A stretch of DNA of 64,000 nt. Origin: Aquanectria penicillioides (Eukaryota > Ascomycota > Sordariomycetes > Hypocreales > Nectriaceae). The stretch is taken from contig PYIU01000002.1 in the NCBI GenBank assembly GCA_003415625.1, positions 1,860,001 to 1,924,000 of the forward strand, given 5' to 3'. Made by a program: the position numbers and the translations under genes. Within the stretch, counting starts at the first letter, position 1. Each line of letters begins with the position of its first letter. This document shows positions 34,738 through 45,800 of the stretch, piece after piece. The notes beneath the pieces are model-generated. The model saw only the letters and a list, made by a program, of their open reading frames with translations, did no database searches and was not told the origin of the DNA.

Positions 34738-35133
34738 GGCGATTTCTCAAGGCGCAAAGCCATCAGTGCTTGATTGAAGGAAGCCTAGAGAAAGAAGGTT
34801 ACGAATAAATCCGGCCTTTCCTGACCTTGCGACGACAGGGGCACAGGCCACCTTGAATCAGAACGCCAAGGTACGTACTCGTGGACTTGCAGGCAACATT
34901 ACATCATCCCGATTAGCGCTTTACTCCTAAGATTTTAGGCAGAAAACTAGTCTTTAATTGAATCGCGTCGCAGACGCGAGGCAAGCTGGCTAATAAGCGC
35001 GTTTCTGCGCACCGCAGCCTTGCGACAACCAAGACAAAGCATTGCGCCGTTTTCGACTCGACGGTTTCCTTTGGCACTGCATCGCGCGGCATCCCAGCGC
35101 ATCCTTCAAAACCGCTTGAGAGAATCTGTTAAT
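34738..35133. promoter_or_regulatory. hat1: Divergent promoter of LMBD2-like gene and hat1
   Basis: 396 bp between two head-to-head starts. A perfect inverted repeat TCGCGTC-GCA-GACGCGA (34963-34979) presents two facing GACGCGA elements about 155 bp before the hat1 ATG. These resemble MBF (MluI cell-cycle box) cores. Confidence 0.5.
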
Positions 35134-36698
35134 ATGGAAACCGTCCCGAATGCGGAGGACTGTAAGTTATCTCATGGCGGTTCCGTTTGGCGCATCAAGT
35201 GCTGACTGACTTCAAAAGGGCTTGCCAGTGCCAACGATGCCATCAACATCAGTCTTGTCGCACCATCCAAGTCAGGGCTCCATAATATCGCAACCTTCAA
35301 CCCCAAGTTCACATATTCCATCTTCGGCGATGACGAGCAAATCTTCGGCTACAAGGGTCTCAAGATTAGTCTGCGCTATCGTGCTAATGACATGCGCCCA
35401 CATCTGAAGACCTCGTATGCCAGCAAGTTCAAGGCCATCGGAGATGCAGAGCCTACAGATATCACAGCCATTTTGGAGGAGGGCAACCATTTGCCTAAGA
35501 GTACGTTGACGAATCCTTACCGTTTAGAGTCAACATTGCTGACATCGAACCAGTTGCCTTTGTGAAGGGCAGTGACTTTGAGGACAGCTCCGTGCAGATG
35601 AGCGAAAACTGGACTCCCCCCGGCACTCTCCACACGACTTTCGATGCCCCGGACGGACAATATGAGATCTGGCGCGGCAATCTTGCCGACCCGGCTGTCA
35701 AACAGCTAAACAATCGTGTACAGTTCTTCATACCCTTGTTTATTGAGGGCGGTAGCTACATCGGACAAGACCCCGAGTCAGATTCCACAGACCTCGACCT
35801 TTCCGACGCAGACAGGTGGACTGTTTTCTTTTTATACAAGAAGCAGAAGTTGGCAGGCGATTCGGAGAAGATCACATACGTATTTGTGGGATATTCGACT
35901 ATTTACCGATTCTACTACTTCCAGCCCCCAACACCTCCTGCGTCTCCCAAGGGCGAGTGGGAGTTGCCGACGGGTGACTTGGACTTTGCCGAACTCCCCT
36001 GCAGAACAAGGCTTTCTCAGTTCATTATCCTACCCCCTTTCCAGGGAACAGGAAACGGAGCGCATCTCTACAAAACCATCTTCGAGCACTATCACAAACA
36101 TGCCCAGACCCATGAATTTACAGTCGAGGACCCCAATGAGGCATTCGATGATCTGCGGGATGTGTGTGACTTAGAATTCCTTCGCACCATTCCTCAGTTC
36201 AACGACCTACACGTCGACGCCAAGATGGCCATCCCCCGATCTGGTCCTATTCCACAGTTAATTGTAGGAGGAAAGGACCTCGAAAGCATTCGTCTGCAAG
36301 CCAAGATCGCCCCCCGGCAGTTCGGTCGAGTCCTCGAGATGCACCTCATGTCGAAATTGCCTGCCTCCGTGCAACCCAGTATGGCCCTCGATGAAGAAGT
36401 TCCCGCCCCAACCAAAGCAGACAAGCACCAGGAACGGCTATGGCAATTGATTGTCAAACAGCGACTCTATCGACACAACAAGGATGTCCTATCTCAGATA
36501 GAACCTGGCGAGCGCATTGAGAAGCTTGAGCAAACTCTAGGAGGCGTGGAGCTGGAGTATGCTCGTATTCTTGCTGCGGCCGAACGGGCTTCGAGGCACT
36601 CCAACCCGCAACCAACTATATCAATGAATGGCAAGCGAAAACTCCAGGAGGAGACGGGTGAAAGTTCTAGCAAGAAGGCACGTGTGGAGGATGCGTAA
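35134..36698 (+). CDS. hat1: Histone acetyltransferase type B catalytic subunit Hat1
   Basis: Three exons: 35134-35161 (28 nt), 35219-35500, 35554-36698, giving 484 aa. Hat1 with Hat2 acetylates newly made histone H4 on Lys5 and Lys12 before nuclear deposition. The N-terminal HAT1 domain has WLASANDAINISLV and YSIFGDDEQIFGYKGLKI. The GNAT core has YSTIYRFYYFQPP, RLSQFIILPPFQGTGNGAHL with the acetyl-CoA loop QGTGNG (about 266-272), and FTVEDPNEAFDDLRD, the acidic catalytic strand. The C-terminus continues with a helix (FGRVLEMHLMSKLP) and ends in a basic stretch (SSKKARVEDA) that may be a nuclear signal. It is intact. Confidence 0.96.
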
Positions 36699-37109
36699 AA
36701 TCGGGCGCAGTGCATATCTACAATGATGGGGTTAATCACATTGAGGGACTTCGGCGTAGCCAGTTATGGCACTGGTCTTTTTAAAGGAAACTTGTATTAC
36801 TATGAGCAAATGTACCTATAACCCCGTCTATGTGAACTAGCAAAAGTGATTGTTGTCTCTAAAAACCCGCTGCAAGGCCTGCCAAGTGCTAAACAATCCA
36901 ATGAAGAGTGAGGCTCTGGGAGGAAGGGCAGCCAGTTCACGTCCAGAATCACTAACCGGCTTTGGTTTCGACTCTGAATCCATGTCTGGCTGAGGTTGGT
37001 AGACCGGTTCAGGACAGGACTCCGCCTCTATCTGTGGCTGAGACTCGGGCACCGTTACGGTGCGAGTTTCGACAACTTGTTTTACCCCATCCTCCCCGCG
37101 GTTGTTGAT
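36699..37109. other. Convergent hat1/P5C reductase 3' region; open frame continues past the P5C reductase stop
   Basis: The 411 bp gap includes hat1 3' UTR. On the minus strand the P5C reductase frame stays open for about 90 codons after its TGA, down to TAG at 36837-36839. That tail is Glu/Pro/Gln-rich followed by a hydrophobic segment (RASLFIGLFSTWQALQRVF) and ends in RDNNHFC. See findings for a 57-nt intron that would join it. Confidence 0.6.
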
Positions 37110-38356
37110 TCATTGCAGGCTAGGGAACCCATGCCTAGTTCCATTCACCTGCTCAACGCCCTTTCCGAGCTGGCTCGCCACCACAGCGGCTTCCCGCACT
37201 GCCCTAGCGACGGTGCCTCGGACCCGTCCCTCTTCCAAAACTAGGACACCTCCAATAGTGCAACCGCCAGAAGTGCAGTTCTTCTCCCGAAGGAGAGCAG
37301 GGTGCTCGCCGTTCTGAACCAGACCAGTCATACCCCTCATGGTCTGCACGGCCATACGCAAAGCATCTGGGCGAGGGATGCCCATGGCAACAGCACCATC
37401 AATAGCAGCCTCGAGGACGAGAGCAAAGAAGGCAGGGCCAGAAGCGCAGAGAGCAGTTGAGGCATCCATGTTAGAAGCCGGAAGGTAGGCAACATCACCG
37501 ATGCGCTTGAAGATCCAGGTAACCAGGCTCTCAGTAGCATGATCCAGAGGAGGGTTGGTCTCAGCAACAACAGTCATCGACTCGCGGATCACAGCAGCGG
37601 TGTTGCACATGGCGCGGACGATGCGGCATCGACCGTCCTCAGCAGGGTCCTTAGAGGGCACAGCGCCGTGGAGGGCAATCTCGATATCCTCAACAGTCAC
37701 GCCAGCACAGACGCTGATCAGGAGCTTGCCGTGCAGAGCCTTGGAAATACCAGGCTCACTGAGAATCTCTTTCACGGAAGCAGCCTTGCAGGACAGAAGA
37801 ATAACCTCAGCCTGCGTAACAGCGGACAAGTTGTCGTTGTGGAGGACCTTGAGAACAGATGAGTGCTCCCAAAGAGTTCCCTTAACTCTCTTGGCACCTG
37901 CAGCAGTGCGGACAGAGGCGATGAAGCGCGAGGGAAGTCGCTGGGGCACCTCCTCCATCGGGGTTGAGGCTCCGGACCTGGGCGTCTGAAGAGGCTTGGG
38001 GCCCTGCATCTCGGAGAGCGAGTTCAAGATGCCGTTGAGGATGGCAACGCCCATGGTACCTGTGCCAAACGGCCCAATGATGAGTAACCTGGCCCTGCCA
38101 CCAACACATAGAACAAGACAAAAAAAAAAAAAAAGACTTTGGGGAGATGGGGAAAATGGGAGAACGGTGAGGATACGGATGGTGTGACTACGGTACAGTA
38201 CTACAACATCTACACCAATACGGCGGACAGTACCCGTACCGGAGACAAAGAATCCATCTCCATATCCGTAGACATGGGGGAGGACTTACCGCAGCCGATA
38301 ACAGCCATGGTGAGGTCGGTTGACCCAGTAGATCCATACGGAGTGAGAGCCATCAT
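37110..38356 (-). CDS. pro3: Pyrroline-5-carboxylate reductase
   Basis: Two exons: 38356-38290 and 38059-37110, giving 338 aa. The enzyme reduces 1-pyrroline-5-carboxylate to proline with NAD(P)H, the last step of proline synthesis. Exon 1 encodes the Rossmann start MAVIGCG, continued by TMGVAILNGIL in exon 2. The dimerisation and catalytic region has SGPAFFALVLEAAIDGAVAMG and GLPRPDA-like GIPRPDALRMAVQTMRG, and the substrate loop reads REKNCTSGGCTIGGVLVLEEG with the proline-site TSGG..T. Residues 31-45 are a Ser/Pro-rich insertion (QTPRSGASTPMEEV) seen in fungal forms. The intron is 230 bp with an A15 run. Met1 or Met2 may be used. An alternative splice could extend the C-terminus. Confidence 0.93.
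38120..38134. repeat. Poly-A run in P5C reductase intron
   Basis: 15 consecutive A on the + strand (poly-T in the transcript), upstream of the 3' splice site as a polypyrimidine tract would be. Confidence 0.85.
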
Positions 38357-39771
38357 CTTTGGTATTGAGGAAAGATGGTTTTGTGAGTGAATTTTTTATG
38401 GAGCAAGTTTGTGGATGCGGAAAAGGGGGTTTTTTGTAGTCAACAGAAGAAAGGTACGTAGTAGTAGTAGTAGTAGTAAACACACACGAGTACTGTACGG
38501 AGTACTGAGGTACTTATGAAGATTTGAGGAGAAAAAGTAAATGTAGATTTGGGGGCACTGATAAGGAGGTCGAGGAGAGGGCAAGAAGGGTGGGTTATAA
38601 GGGAAAAGAGGATGGGGATAAGAGGATGGGGGACGAGAGGCGAGCGGTGTAAGATTTTAAAGGAGGAGAGACAGAGGCAAAGTGGAAAAAAGCTTTGCAA
38701 CGTTTTGAGGGCATAAGAGACGGGATTCCGACCCGACCTGTGACTTGTTTACCTCGAGGGAAAATTGCCAGGCGACGGAAAGTGCCTCTGGTGCCCAATG
38801 CACAGCGGTGTCCCCGTATTATACTACGTACAAGTCCCCAGAGAGGATAAGGGGCAGTGAGGTAAATGAGACTGAGAGCTATGCTGGCAAAGTCTCACCA
38901 CTTGGATCAACGCGTCAGGAGATGATGAGGCCTTGACGATGCGTTTTATTTTCGCCCAGTTTCCGATTCTTTCCCAACACAGCAACCGACCCGCCCCGAA
39001 ACCGTCTGGATGCGAGAAAGCTCCCCGATACGTCCCCCGAGGTGATCTGTGTGTGCCCCTTGAATTGAGTGCCCACCTCACCGGAACCCCAAAGCGGCTA
39101 GTAAGCTGTACTACACCTTTCGGCACGTCCGGCCCGGGGTTGTCTTGGGCTCAGGCACGCAGGATTTGCAGTCGAGCGCAACAAGGAAGAGTCAAGGTGT
39201 CCCGTTTTGTCCCTCTGTCTTTCCCCGGCCCGCGGCCGCGTATCTGCGATTTTCCCTTTCCCCGGTGGAGAGAGAGCAGGCGAGAGCAGGCGAAGGCAGG
39301 TTTTTTTTTTGCCCTTCCGCTGGGGTGCTTTTGGAGTCAGTGTCAGCACACTACCACACAAGCCACACGCGGAAAAAGGCTTCTGGTGCGAGCGAGGCGA
39401 CAAAAGGTGGCACAGACTCCCGCCAGTTTGCCGCCAGTCTCCCGTCCTGGCAACTCGCTCGTTGCCCCACTGTCAACGTCCATCCATTCATCCCCATCCA
39501 ATCCATCCATCCATGTACCTTGAGCCTCCCAGGTTTTGGTCGTGAGAGCTTCATGCGCCAGCTGTCGCTGAGTATCCGAACTTCCGAGACAACTCTTGGG
39601 TTGGTTTTATTTAATTTTTTTGGCCTCTAGGTGTCTCCTTCCAGGCCATACCTCGGAGACGGGCACAGGCTAGATTCGCCCAAGAGAGAGCGAGAGAGAG
39701 AGAGACACGCACACACACACACAGAAAGAAAGCCACCACCTATCCGGTCAACGCCCATTCCCCTCTCCGTC
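38357..39771. promoter_or_regulatory. Divergent region between P5C reductase and ctk3
   Basis: 1.4 kb between two head-to-head starts. It contains a GTA trinucleotide repeat (about 38457-38477), GAGTACTGTACGGAGTACTGAGGTAC-type near-palindromes (38489-38512), a T10 run (39301-39310), and GA/CA repeats (39684-39722) just before the ctk3 ATG. No additional gene is recognised. Confidence 0.55.
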
Positions 39772-40672
39772 ATGGCTGATCCCTTCGAGGTGCGCATGCG
39801 CTTCACCAACCAGCTTCAGCACCTCAACGCTTCTGTTGCCTCTGCTCAGAAAGCTGCCCAGTATGCCCTCAAATACAAAGACATGGACGAGGATCTACAC
39901 TCATGCATCCTCGAGCAGCTTGAGCGCGTAAGTGCCTCCAACAACTATGGCTTGACCGTCTTGCTAACGCGAATGGGTGGATAGAACAACATGAACACTC
40001 GGGCCAATATCATGTATTTTATCGAGCACTTTTTGGACATGGCTCAGCGAGATGGTCATGCCGATTACATCCGCTTCATGCAGCGCGACATCATCCGAGT
40101 TGTGGATGCCGTTGCCCCAGATGATGGTTCTGGGGCTGCCAACGTCAAAGTCGTACGAAAGGTAAGCCGTCTCATGGGTCGTAGGGAGATCCTACCGCAC
40201 ACGCCAATTTGTGATGCCCTACTGATCCCTGAAATAGGTTCTCCAGGGCCTTCTTGGAAAGGGATATCTTGAGTCTCAAGCAGTCACTCAAATTGAAGAC
40301 GTTATCAAGGAGCGAGAAACTAATACCGATGATCTTGGCTTTGCTTCGCCAAATGGCGATGTTGAGATGACCGATATACCTCCTTCGCAAACTATTCCCA
40401 AGCCGGGGCGCCGGACTGCACCTCAAAGACTGGACAAGCGTCAGATCGAGCAGCGTCTTGAAGAGGATCGTGAACGGCACAAACGTGAGCGTGAAAGCAT
40501 ATGGGCCATCCCAAAGGTTGATAATGCGGAGATGGACAAACTATGGGAGGAGACGAGCGATTTTGGCGAGGACGATGACGTATTGCTCACAGAGGAGCTG
40601 GACGATTTTAAGAAAGAGATGGAAACGCAGCCTTGCCAACACCAGACAGCGTCAAACGGTAATCGTCACTGA
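39772..40672 (+). CDS. ctk3: Ctk3, gamma subunit of CTD kinase I
   Basis: Three exons: 39772-39927, 39985-40161, 40238-40672, giving 255 aa. Ctk3 is the small partner of the Ctk1 kinase and Ctk2 cyclin in CTDK-I, which phosphorylates Ser2 of the RNA polymerase II CTD in the nucleus. The N-terminal CTK3 domain, a CID-like helical fold, reads MADPFEVRMRFTNQLQHLNA, YALKYKDMDEDLHSCILEQL, NNMNTRANIMYFIEHFLDMA. The C-terminal domain has LLGKGYLESQAVTQIEDVI and a basic coiled segment RQIEQRLEEDRERHKRERES followed by IWAIP. All introns are phase 0 with good sites. It is intact. Confidence 0.92.
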
Positions 40673-41008
40673 ACGCGGGCCCCGGGCACGGCATCTGCAT
40701 TAGTATCATGGCTGGCGTTCGGTTTTGGATTTTGCATACGACCCTTTGAAAAATAATCGAGATACCCGGCGGTTTTGTGGCAATGGTTAGGCAAGGCGAA
40801 AAATCAAGACCGTGTCTCATCACTGAAATCTAACGCTTCAGAGCGGGAGCAGACTTTATATATCCCGTGAATGTACCATGAGTGCCCACAATGCAACCTT
40901 TTTTGAAAAGGGTAATGTTGTTAGATACTAGTACATATGGTTTTGTACATGCAATACAGCCTTCTATCGTGCCAACTCGACCGTTTCACGCATTTGCGGG
41001 AATCCATC
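40673..41008. other. Convergent 3' region of ctk3 and the bL12m gene
   Basis: 336 bp between stop codons, presumably both 3' UTRs. Nothing else is seen. Confidence 0.5.
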
Positions 41009-41626
41009 TTACTCCATCACCACGGTGGCACCCAGCTTCTTCATTTCCTCAATGATCTTATCCGCATCCTCCTTGGGGACATTCTCCTTCATCATCTTAG
41101 GTGCGCTCTCGACGAACTTCTTGCTGTCGACCAAGCTTAGGCCGAGTAGGTTCTTGATCTCCTTGATGACCTTGGCCTTGGAGGGGGCTCGAATCCCTGG
41201 AGCTTCAGGGTGAAGAGGGTCTTCTCGGCGGCGGCGGGAGCGGCCTCCTCGGCCTCTTCTGCGGCGGCAGGGGCAGCAACAGGAGCGGCGGCAGCGAATC
41301 CTCCTATGGGCATGTCGGAATGTTGAGCTTGGTCTGTCGGACGAGGGAAAAAAAATCTGGTCAGCGGGATGTCCCCACACGTCAATTGAACCGCACGGTC
41401 ATACCTTGAGGCTGGAAACGAGGTCAGCAGTCTCGAGGAGGGTCAACTGGCTGATCTGGTCGACAATGGTCTGGATCTTGGGGTTGACGGGAGCTTCAAC
41501 CTCGGTCGAGTTCCACCTCCTTGAGGTCGCAGAGACGCGGAGGAGTTGTGCGGGGGCTCGGGCAATGCCGACAGATCGGAGTTGGCGAGCGCAGCTCTGC
41601 GCGGCGTACCGGCAAGACATAGCCAT
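41009..41626 (-). CDS. mrpl12: Mitochondrial ribosomal protein bL12m; two frameshifts
   Basis: Two exons: 41626-41405 and 41333-41009, about 182 aa after adding two missing bases. It is the L7/L12 stalk protein of the mitochondrial large subunit, which recruits translation GTPases. The start (MAMSCRYAAQSCARQLRSVG) is a mitochondrial presequence with Arg and no acidic residues. The N-terminal dimerisation helices read IQTIVDQISQLTLLETADLV. After the intron TKLNIP should run into DMPIGGFAAAAPVAAPAAAE, but one base is missing near 41315-41317. The Ala/Glu hinge leads to the C-terminal domain KTLFTLKLQGFEPPSKAKVI, broken again at 41183-41187 (G5 on +, one base missing), then NLLGLSLVDSKKFVESAP to GATVVME. 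Both breaks are in otherwise perfectly conserved segments, so I regard the gene as functional. Confidence 0.9.
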
Positions 41627-42823
41627 TGTTTCTGAAGGGGATTGGGCTGGGAGGTGGCTCAATTCGTGGTATCGATTGTCGTCGCGTGCGGGCGTCTGAG
41701 GGAGCGTCTCGAAGTTTTTCGAAGCTGTCGACAATCCTTGGGGGACTAGCGGGCATATCACGTGTGTTTTATGGTCTGTGCGCGTTTCCATATCAAGTCT
41801 CATCTCATACCGCCTGGGACGAACGAGAATAATCACCAGTAGCACCTATGAGGTGATTCTTTGATCAAGGAGACACTGGAAATATCATATATGTGATGTT
41901 TATCTAAGGTCTGTTAAGTTTCTTAAATTTTGCAATCCCCCAGCCGACTCACCATATTTCTCCACTCCAGAATGCTGCAATAACTGTTGCAACGGTCAGC
42001 CAATAAGAAACAACATTTAACAACCAAACATGTTTTGTAGTGCTTCATCACTGTGAATAGTTGTTATTATATAACTTTCTGAAGGAGGTTCAAATATTAA
42101 AGGAATCGGTAGGGGTTAGGGGGGGCGGGGGCCTTTTTTTATTTTTATTTTAGTCAATCACTGTAAGCTTACTGGCAGTGCCATCCGTAACTTGAGCAAC
42201 ACCACCTAGCACCCACAGACAGAAAAGAAAGACTGTCAAAAGGTAGACCCTATTGACACTACATCATGCTCCAATATGAATCTCTAGCCCGAATGCCATC
42301 AATGACTTTGAATATTACTACAGCCCTGATCATAGCCTTATGGCCCAAAAGTAATTCGCCACTCTAACCTTTATTGGCATATGTCAAATGGCAAGAGTTA
42401 GTGGACAGTTGTGGGAAGTTGAGGCTGTATTGTGAGTACTATTTGCAATTTTGTCAATCCACTTGACCAAATATCGAGATATTTCATACTTCAAATTACG
42501 ATAAACCACCTGGTAAATAGCACAATGAAGTTCATCCTTAAATTTCATGAATCATAAACTAATGAATAAGAACTTAGTAACTGAATATCATCAAATTGAA
42601 GTCTCATTTACCCTCCAGGGTAAGGGTAGGTTGTGGAAAGACCGTTTTTTAGACTTAGATTTTTGTGGTGGAACAGTGTGTGCGTTGATTGGGCCGGAAA
42701 TTTGTATTGCCAGCACCGAGCAAAAGATCCCTGCCTCTCAAAAAAAGTTCCCAAACTGAGCTGCATGTGAGTTGAAGGAAATCAACAGCTCCGACAGCAA
42801 AAATCGTCGACACAGACGCAATC
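41627..42823. promoter_or_regulatory. AT-rich divergent region between bL12m and mdn1
   Basis: 1.2 kb. 41840-42640 is clearly more AT-rich than the flanking coding DNA, with many TA steps and a GGGGTTAGGGGGGGCGGGGGCC stretch (about 42111-42133). It could be a decayed repeat or an ordinary AT-rich spacer. No protein-like frame is recognised. Confidence 0.5.
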
Positions 42824-45800
42824 ATGTCTATGGTTGACGTCTCGAGGCAGAGGAGGTCGCTCCTCCAGGACGCGACTGTGTTGGAACATCTGCCCTCAGA
42901 ATTGCTGGCCGTAATTAAGGACCAGTCGTCGACGAAGCTGCTCGATGCGATTTCACAGGCGGCACTCAGTCCGCCACTTACAGAACGAATCTTCGTGTAT
43001 TTTGAGCACGTCTTTCCAGACATCTGCGCACGATGGATTCTCAACCCTGGAAATGAGCAACGTCGGATACGAATATATTCCGCTCTCGCAAGGCTATTGC
43101 CCTTTGCGCCTTATCTTTCCGCATTCTTTGAGCACCCCTCCCAGGCTCAAACACCATCCAGAAACTCACCTACTTTGCGGCTCCCACCCCCAAAACTCGA
43201 CCAAAACTCATCGCCTCAAAATGAGGCTGAGCTATTGGAAGCACTCTTGGTCTCATGGAGACTGATTAGTTTCGATTCCCAAAATTTTGCCCCCCTAACA
43301 TCTCCAGCGCTCATGCAAACACTCTTTCATCACGAAAGCAGAGCTGTGAGATACCTTGCCATCAGAGTTTTCACACAACTGCTCCACGGCTCGGACCTGA
43401 AATTAGAGGCTCTCATACAAGAGAATGTTGGAAAGGATGATGCTATTATTGCTGATTTTGATGGTAAATCCATTGATTATGGTTTCTTATCGCTCCACGA
43501 ACAAGCCCGAGTAAACTCTGTCATCACTCTCCGGCAACAACTGCAATCAGTGGCAGAGGATGCCGGTAGCGAGTCCCCATGCACCCAATCTCTCACTCCG
43601 TATGTTGTCTCCTATGGCAATGTTATCCTCCCTCGTCCCCTTGGTCCTACTGGCGAGCCCTCAAACCTGGTTTTGACGCCCACAACGACCGATAATCTTC
43701 AGCGACTGGCCACGATGCTCAGAGATTCTGACACCATTCTCCTCCATGGTCTGCCTGGTGTAGGCAAGACTGCCCTCGTTCATGAAATCGCCAAGCAACT
43801 CGGCATGTACTCGAACATGGTGACTTTGCACCTGAACGAGCAAACCGATGCTAAGATGCTTATCGGCCTATATTCAACTGACTCGAAGCCCGGAAGTTTC
43901 CAATGGCGCCCCGGTGTTTTGACGACTGCAGTGCGTGAAGGAAGATGGGTTCTCGTGGAGGATCTTGATCGTGCCCCAACCGAGGTTTTGAGCACTCTCC
44001 TCCCACTAATCGAGAGAAAGGAGCTTCTTATCCCAAGCAGGGGAGAAAGGATTCAAGCAGCTAGCAGCTTCCGACTTTTTGCAACCGTTAGAACTTCACG
44101 AGGTATGAATGGACGGGAAAACCTCCCTAGTCTCGTGGGAATCCGTTTTTGGCAATCCCTTTATACGCAACCGCTTGAGGCATCGGAATTGGAAGATATT
44201 GTGGTCCAGACTTACCCAATCCTACGGAAATACATGCCGGGAATTTTGGCGGTATACGATCGTCTTTCCCGTCTGAGTAGGAATCCCACTTTGATTTCTC
44301 GAGGCCGTGGCGTCATAGATCGCCAGATGACACTGCGAGATCTTCTAAAATGGTGCCGCCGGCTGCGGGAGTGCCTGCTCGCTGCTGGTGCAACATCTGG
44401 CGATGAACCCATTAGCGAGACAACACGGGATTGGATGTTTATGGAAGCCGTCGACTGTTTTGTGGGCAGCTGTCCAGACCACGAGCTGGGAAAACAACTG
44501 ATATACGCTATTGCCGAGGAAATGCAACTTTCCAAAGACCGGGCGGAGCATTATATCTCTGCCAATATACCCCCTTTGGAGGAGAGCGAAACTCAGTTCA
44601 GCATTGGGCGAGTGGTGTTGCGTAAGAAGAAGCTTTCCAACAGAGTCCAAAAATCGAAACGACCTTTTGCCAGTACCGCGCATGCCAAGAAACTACTAGA
44701 ACAGATTGCTGTGGCGGTAAAATTGAACGAGCCAGTTCTACTCGTGGGAGAAACTGGTATCGGCAAGACGACTGTGGTACAACAACTGTCGGAATCGCTT
44801 GGCCACAAGCTGATCGCTGTCAATCTTTCACAGCAGAGCGAAGTGGGAGACCTCCTCGGTGGCTTCAAGCCAGTAAACATGCGAACATTGGCTGTTCCCT
44901 TGAAGGAGGAGTTTGAAGACCTCTTTTCTGCAACGGGAATCTCAGCTTCCAAGAACCAGAAGTACCTCGAACAAGTTGGAAAATCCTTCGCGAAGGGTCA
45001 ATGGCCTAGAGTCACAAAACTCTGGAAGGAAGCCCCGAAGATGTTCAATAAAATCCTCAAGGACCTTGAACGGATGCATGCTGAACAATCCGAGACAAGA
45101 AATGGTGACGAACAACCAACTAAGCGCCGAAAGACACAATCAAAGCTTCAAACTCTGCTTGATCTCCGACCGCGATGGGACACCTTTGCGCGTAACCTTG
45201 GGCAGTTTGAAGTCCAGATTTCAGGAGGTTCCGATAGCTTCGCCTTTTCCTTTGTTGAAGGAAACTTAGTAAAGGCTGTTCGAAATGGTGACTGGGTGCT
45301 CTTGGATGAAATCAACCTGGCTTCACCCGACACTTTGGAGAGTGTAGCAGATCTCTTGGCCGGACCTGACGAGAAGCCATCTATCCTCTTATCCGAAACT
45401 GGCGAGATTGAGAAGATCGAGGCCCACCCAAACTTCCGTATTTTTGGAGCGATGAACCCGGCAACAGATATCGGAAAACGTGATTTGCCCATTGGAATCA
45501 GATCTAGATTCACCGAGCTCTATGTTTCTAGCCCTGACAAAGACCTCAAAGACCTTCTCACGATCATAAAGACTTACTTGGGAGGTAGCAGCAGCAAAAA
45601 TGACCAAGCAGCGGACGACATTGCACGACTTTACCTCAACACCAAGCGGCTGGCTGAAGAGAAACGGTTGGTTGATGGCGCGAATGAAGTCCCCCACTTC
45701 AGTCTCCGAACTCTTACTCGAGTACTGAGCTATGTCAACACTATCGCCCCTTACTATGGCTTAAGAAGAGCCTTGTACGAAGGATTTTCAATGGGTTTCC

